Source: a virus. Taken from it: a stretch of 24,981 nucleotides of DNA. Below, one piece after another: positions 22,601 through 24,981 of the stretch. The notes under the pieces were generated by a model, which was not told the origin of the DNA, did no database searches, and saw only the letters and a list, made by a program, of their open reading frames with translations. The DNA lies in IMG/VR virus record IMGVR_UViG_3300033145_000775, positions 1-24,981 of that record. One strand, given 5' to 3'. Each line of letters begins with the position of its first letter. The stretch's first letter is position 1. A program made the translations under genes and the position numbers.

Positions 22601-22618
22601 ATCCGCAAGGAGTGCGGA

Positions 22619-22960
22619 ATGAACAGCAATAATCAATTTGTTGATCAACTCACAGGAATCCAAAACAGGTATGAGTATACCGACCAAGAAATGGCTGACC
22701 TTATCGGCTGCTCCCGGCAGCTTTATCAGAAGACACGGACAGGCAAAATCCCACTAGGCAACAAAATCCTAAGAGGTGCAGTAAAGGCGTTCCCTGAGCT
22801 ATATGTGTATGCCTATATTTTTTTAACTGATGGTGCGGATATAAAAACGGAGATAGCGGATACTCCCGCAACCCCACACCAGACGCCTTGTAGCGGGCAA
22901 CAGGGCGGTTTTATGCGCCGACTAGTAGATTGGGTCATTAAAGGGGGGCTGAAATGGTAA
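22619..22960 (+). CDS. Cro-like HTH regulator
   Basis: This 113-residue protein is the first gene rightward of the operator region. Residues about 15-58 form a helix-turn-helix: YTDQEMADLIGCSRQLYQKT, then GKIPLGNKILRGAVKAFPEL. The rest is a hydrophilic linker and a short basic C terminus (FMRRLVDWVIKGGLKW). Position opposite the repressor indicates a Cro-type regulator or an early transcription factor. The ATG has AAGGAG 6 bases upstream. Its end overlaps the next gene by 7 bases. Confidence 0.8.
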   Translation: MNSNNQFVDQLTGIQNRYEYTDQEMADLIGCSRQLYQKTRTGKIPLGNKILRGAVKAFPELYVYAYIFLTDGADIKTEIADTPATPHQTPCSGQQGGFMRRLVDWVIKGGLKW

Positions 22961-23295
22961 TAGCAGAGTCAAGTGTCACTCTAGCCGAAGGTATTTTAAG
23001 GGCTTTAAGGCATGGGCGCCAGAATGCTATCACCGGCAAGGAATTAGCCTCCCGTCTGGGGGAGAGAGACGACAGGCGGGTCCGGCTTGTCATCCGAGAT
23101 TTGATTGCCGCTGGGCATCCTATCGCTTCTGCGGTCAATAAGCCATATGGCTACTTTATCGCTAATAGTCCCGATGAAGTTACTGAATATATGAATGTGC
23201 TGCGTTCAAGATTAGTTGAAGATGCCTACCGGCGGAGAGACTTCAAGAGAGCAACCAAAGCTCTAACGAATCCAGGGCAATTAAGCCTGCTGTAA
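22954..23295 (+). CDS. Winged-helix-like phage protein
   Basis: The 113-residue protein has a helix-turn-helix pattern in its middle (ITGKELASRLGERDDRRVRL, then VIRDLIAAGHPIASAVN) followed by GYFIANSPDEVTEYMNVL, which fits a winged helix with its wing. Proteins with this layout occur in early regions of temperate phages; their role is not well defined. The C terminus is basic (YRRRDFKRATKAL). Its ATG overlaps the Cro-like gene by 7 bases, so both are probably translated together. Confidence 0.72.
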   Translation: MVIAESSVTLAEGILRALRHGRQNAITGKELASRLGERDDRRVRLVIRDLIAAGHPIASAVNKPYGYFIANSPDEVTEYMNVLRSRLVEDAYRRRDFKRATKALTNPGQLSLL

Positions 23296-23314
23296 AAAAT
23301 CTGGGGAGGTAACT

Positions 23315-23512
23315 ATGAAACCCTCAAGGAGACGAACACTACAGGTAAAAACCACGCAATGCCAGTGCTGCAAGCTGGCAGACCAGAGGGCACTACGGAA
23401 GGGCAGGGATTACTGCAGGTCTAATCGTGCCACTATCAGCAACGGCCACTGTGAGGACTTCCAGACCAGTAGATTTAAGAGGAATAAGAAGCAGGAGAAG
23501 GTGGAAGCATGA
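23315..23512 (+). CDS. Small Cys-rich basic protein, unknown
   Basis: The 65-residue product has TTQCQCCKLADQ, then DYCRSNR and GHCEDF, giving five Cys residues able to bind zinc. The N terminus is strongly basic (KPSRRRTLQVK). GGGGAGG lies 7 bases before the ATG. It overlaps the next gene's ATG by a few bases. No family is recognised; the composition fits a small regulator or nucleic-acid-binding protein. Confidence 0.6.
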   Translation: MKPSRRRTLQVKTTQCQCCKLADQRALRKGRDYCRSNRATISNGHCEDFQTSRFKRNKKQEKVEA

Positions 23513-23712
23513 CCATTCGGATTATTGCCTATGCTGCCCTGATAAGTTTAGCCCTAGCTTTCCTCTGGCACCTCAGCAACATTTGGCAATATGGGGAACA
23601 CCTTATTGACGAACCTAACCAAACCATCCTGATGAGCGAAACAGCCCTTATATTGGGCATCTTCATATTCGGAATTTACTGCCTACGAAAGGATTACAAG
23701 AATGAGAACTGA
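23509..23712 (+). CDS. Small two-span membrane protein, unknown
   Basis: The product has 67 residues with membrane segments at about 4-22 (RIIAYAALISLALAFLWHL) and 43-60 (SETALILGIFIFGIYCL), and a polar loop between. The C terminus is charged (RKDYKNEN). It overlaps the preceding gene by an ATGA and the next by 11 bases. In the early region such a protein could act on the host membrane or in immunity, but nothing specific can be read. Confidence 0.6.
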   Translation: MTIRIIAYAALISLALAFLWHLSNIWQYGEHLIDEPNQTILMSETALILGIFIFGIYCLRKDYKNEN

Positions 23713-23896
23713 AAGCATGAAAGGGCAAGAGTGCTTATATGGCAAATTCCTTGACAGACCTACACCTAATATCTGCCAAGAAGGCTGCTGCCAGGATTGC
23801 CAGATATATCTCGATTTCACGGAAGGCAATCATCTGAAAAGTGCCCCTGATTTAATCCGAGAAGCCAATGAGCTTATAAAGAGAGGGGAATTATAG
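23702..23896 (+). CDS. Small Cys-rich protein, unknown
   Basis: The 64-residue protein has Cys residues in QECLYG, NICQEGCCQDCQ, five in total, clustered in the first half, and a helical C-terminal tail (APDLIREANELIKRGEL). The cluster may bind zinc or an iron-sulphur centre. Its start overlaps the membrane protein gene by 11 bases; ATG 23717 is an alternative start. No family is recognised. Confidence 0.55.
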   Translation: MRTESMKGQECLYGKFLDRPTPNICQEGCCQDCQIYLDFTEGNHLKSAPDLIREANELIKRGEL

Positions 23897-23910
23897 GGAT
23901 GGAGGTTGAG

Positions 23911-24072
23911 GTGAACATTACATACAACCCAAACCCACCAGCATGGCAAAAGGAAGCCGAGAGGGAGCTGTGGGCAAAACTATTTGAGGGGATATTACCG
24001 GTAAAGGAGCAATCAGATGGAACAGGTATTAGTAGCAAAGGGCAAGGCAAAGCAGGTTTTCAAGCAGATTAA
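23911..24072 (+). CDS. Possible small early protein (53 residues)
   Basis: A GTG at 23911 lies 5 bases after GGAGG (23901-23905) and opens a frame to TAA at 24070-24072. The product starts MNITYNPNPPAWQKEAEREL, with a helical, Trp-containing core, and ends in a Gly-rich tail. An ATG at 23899 would add 4 residues. It overlaps the next gene by 56 bases, more than the other overlaps here, so the call is only moderate. Confidence 0.45.
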   Translation: MNITYNPNPPAWQKEAERELWAKLFEGILPVKEQSDGTGISSKGQGKAGFQAD

Positions 24073-24295
24073 GCTGATGGCAGAGAAGCGGGGGGATGTG
24101 GAGCTGGGTTCATTAGTACGCCAATCGCTCAAGGTACAGGGTGAGTGCCCGAAATGTGGGGTAAGCTGGCGGGCGGTTGAGGATATGCTCCACGATGGTA
24201 TAAACAGCGACAACTATCAGACGGCCCTGGTTATCACCGCTAATTGTGATATATGCCGAATGAGGTTCAGTGAAGAATTGAAGAGGTTGCGATAA
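24017..24295 (+). CDS. Small zinc-ribbon-like protein
   Basis: The 92-residue protein has a basic N-terminal helix (KGKAKQVFKQIKLMAEKRG), then ECPKCGVSW and NCDICRMRF, two CxxC knuckles 28 residues apart that would form a zinc ribbon. The N-terminal charge suggests DNA or RNA binding. GGAG lies 6-7 bases before the ATG. It belongs to a run of small Cys-rich early genes. No specific family is recognised. Confidence 0.65.
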   Translation: MEQVLVAKGKAKQVFKQIKLMAEKRGDVELGSLVRQSLKVQGECPKCGVSWRAVEDMLHDGINSDNYQTALVITANCDICRMRFSEELKRLR

Positions 24296-24310
24296 ACACT
24301 ACCGGGGGGA
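24295..24310 (+). repeat. 16-bp direct repeat upstream of the Cys/Pro-rich gene (copy 1)
   Basis: AACACTACCGGGGGGA is found here and again at 24551-24566. Each copy lies 6-7 bases before a GTG codon and carries the G-rich part that may serve as SD. This suggests a duplicated translation leader. Confidence 0.7.
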
Positions 24311-24316
24311 ATCGAA

Positions 24317-24571
24317 GTGAAACTTATAGACTATTTTAAGTTGAAGGCTGAAGAAGATAAGAATTGTCCTCATTGTATTATCGGGCAAACCTCAGATGGG
24401 TTAGGGGTTTTTTGGTGCGAGAGGGGGAAAGAGGTAGTTGGAATGAACAGCCTGAGTCCACCCCCTCTCCCTAATCCACCCCTTCTCCCTTCTGCGACAG
24501 CTGAGCCTTGCCTTCTAGAAGATTGGGCTATCTGTCCATTAAACCCCAATAACACTACCGGGGGGAGCTGA
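24317..24571 (+). CDS. Small Cys-containing protein with Pro-rich tail
   Basis: The 84-residue product starts at GTG 24317. The first half has NCPHCIIG and later VFWCERG, the second half has PCLLEDWAICPL, giving five Cys. Between them is a Pro-rich segment (LSPPPLPNPPLLPS) that looks like a linker. A 16-base element upstream of the start is repeated at the end of this gene. No family is recognised. Confidence 0.55.
   Translation: MKLIDYFKLKAEEDKNCPHCIIGQTSDGLGVFWCERGKEVVGMNSLSPPPLPNPPLLPSATAEPCLLEDWAICPLNPNNTTGGS
24551..24566 (+). repeat. 16-bp direct repeat (copy 2)
   Basis: An exact copy of 24295-24310. It overlaps the end of the Cys/Pro-rich gene, and its G-run starts the 10-bp inverted repeat 24561-24570/24609-24618. 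Confidence 0.7.
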
Positions 24572-24573
24572 AA

Positions 24574-24633
24574 GTGAATAAAGCTGTAGTGACCACGGTT
24601 ATAAACATCAGCTCCCCCTGGGGAGGTAAGTGA
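24574..24633 (+). CDS. Possible 19-residue leader peptide
   Basis: GTG 24574 lies 7 bases after the second 16-bp repeat and runs to TGA 24631-24633, which shares a base with the next ATG. The peptide is MNKAVVTTVINISSPWGGK. It could couple translation to the next gene, but the evidence is only the SD-like G-run and the stop/start overlap. Confidence 0.3.
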   Translation: MNKAVVTTVINISSPWGGK

Positions 24634-24830
24634 TGGGCAGAAGAAAGCGGTTACATCGGCAAGCGGTGATAAACGGGAGTAAGTCTCTATTCAGGAATAT
24701 GCCGTTTGTCTCTGAGCGAGTGCCTGAACCAAAGAGAGCAAGACCCGCCACCCTTGCGGAATTTAACAGGATTAAGCGGTTGGTGAGAAAGCCAGGGAAG
24801 GGAGAGAACAATGTTGCCCAAATACGATGA
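24633..24830 (+). CDS. Small strongly basic protein, unknown
   Basis: The 65-residue protein starts MGRRKRLHRQAVINGSKSL and continues with PEPKRARPATLAEFNRIKRL, very rich in Arg and Lys. The ATG at 24633 is chosen because GGAGG at 24622-24626 lies 6 bases upstream. It is likely to bind nucleic acid by charge, but there is no recognised fold. It overlaps the next gene by 20 bases. Confidence 0.6.
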   Translation: MGRRKRLHRQAVINGSKSLFRNMPFVSERVPEPKRARPATLAEFNRIKRLVRKPGKGENNVAQIR

Positions 24831-24981
24831 GCCTATAGTTAAAGCGTTGTTGTTGTGGCTCTCCATACTCACTTTTGTTATATTTCTCGGCTTGTTTTTA
24901 TCCGGTGGGGAGATAGGAATATATGAATCTAACTCAGTTATACGATTGATTGAATTGATAGGCTATTCGGCAATTTTAGGG
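24811..24981 (+). CDS. Membrane protein, partial at right edge
   Basis: ATG 24811 opens a frame to the window end (57 codons seen). The product starts MLPKYDEPIVKALLLWLSIL and has a clear membrane segment at about 11-31, then a polar stretch, and a second hydrophobic stretch starting near residue 44. GGGAGAG lies just before the start. It is cut off by the window edge, so its full length and family are unknown. Confidence 0.55.
   Translation, partial: MLPKYDEPIVKALLLWLSILTFVIFLGLFLSGGEIGIYESNSVIRLIELIGYSAILG

Noticed and set aside
22484-22618. A small gene between the repressor and the Cro-like gene
   Set aside because: No frame with SD and sensible length fits; the stretch is explained by two promoters and repeated sites.
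1-24981. CRISPR arrays, tRNA genes and insertion sequences
   Set aside because: No regularly spaced repeats, no cloverleaf with a T-loop motif, and no transposase frame were seen by eye. A tRNA scan was not possible, so a small one could have been missed.

Overview
The window is a stretch of a temperate, long-tailed (siphovirus-like) phage genome of the HK97 morphogenesis type. Base composition looks mid-40s to high-40s % GC by eye. Genes are tightly packed, often with ATGA-type start/stop overlaps, and most carry strong AGGAGG-type ribosome binding sites. No chromosomal housekeeping gene, rRNA, tRNA or CRISPR array was seen. The host cannot be fixed from the sequence. A large serine integrase, a Sie-like lipoprotein, SD-led genes and the absence of any recognisable endolysin would fit a monoderm or Chloroflexota (Dehalococcoidia-like) host, but this is inference only.

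Layout, left to right. 1-4286: packaging, with a ParB-domain/DNA methyltransferase fusion, TerS (P27 family), and TerL whose ATP-binding P-loop is split by an intein of about 343 residues. 4296-8566: head genes, namely a portal-MuF fusion, an S78 prohead protease and an HK97-fold major capsid protein. 8623-11177: a block of virion-accessory genes (beta-rich proteins, a protein with an internal LWDESA repeat, a coiled-coil peptide, a LamG-like protein). 11174-13437: small proteins, head-tail connector, gp10-like protein and tail terminator. 13425-18576: tail genes, namely two paralogous tail tube proteins (the second with an inserted domain of about 145 residues), a one-ORF tail assembly chaperone, a short tape measure, a hub-like minor tail protein, a zinc-ribbon-like protein and a tail-tip/fibre protein. 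18593-19511: small membrane proteins that look like holins, closed by a strong terminator at 19570-19597.

19598-22483 is the leftward lysogeny module: a possible attP region, a large serine integrase, a lipoprotein translationally coupled to the repressor, and an S24-type repressor whose catalytic Ser and Lys positions appear to be Cys and Ala. A divergent promoter/operator region (22484-22618) separates it from the rightward early module (22619-24981). That module has a Cro-like HTH protein, a winged-helix-like protein and a run of very small Cys-rich or membrane proteins, and it runs off the right edge. Replication genes are not in the window.

The most unusual points are: (1) the TerL intein has the Trp-Cys-Thr signature of class 3 inteins and begins with Ala; (2) the tail tube gene is duplicated with a domain inserted near the N terminus of one copy; (3) the tail chaperone has a strong in-frame internal SD plus TTG start where a frameshift would be expected; (4) the repressor looks unable to cleave itself; (5) the lipoprotein is coupled to the repressor; (6) there is a holin-like cassette with no recognisable endolysin.
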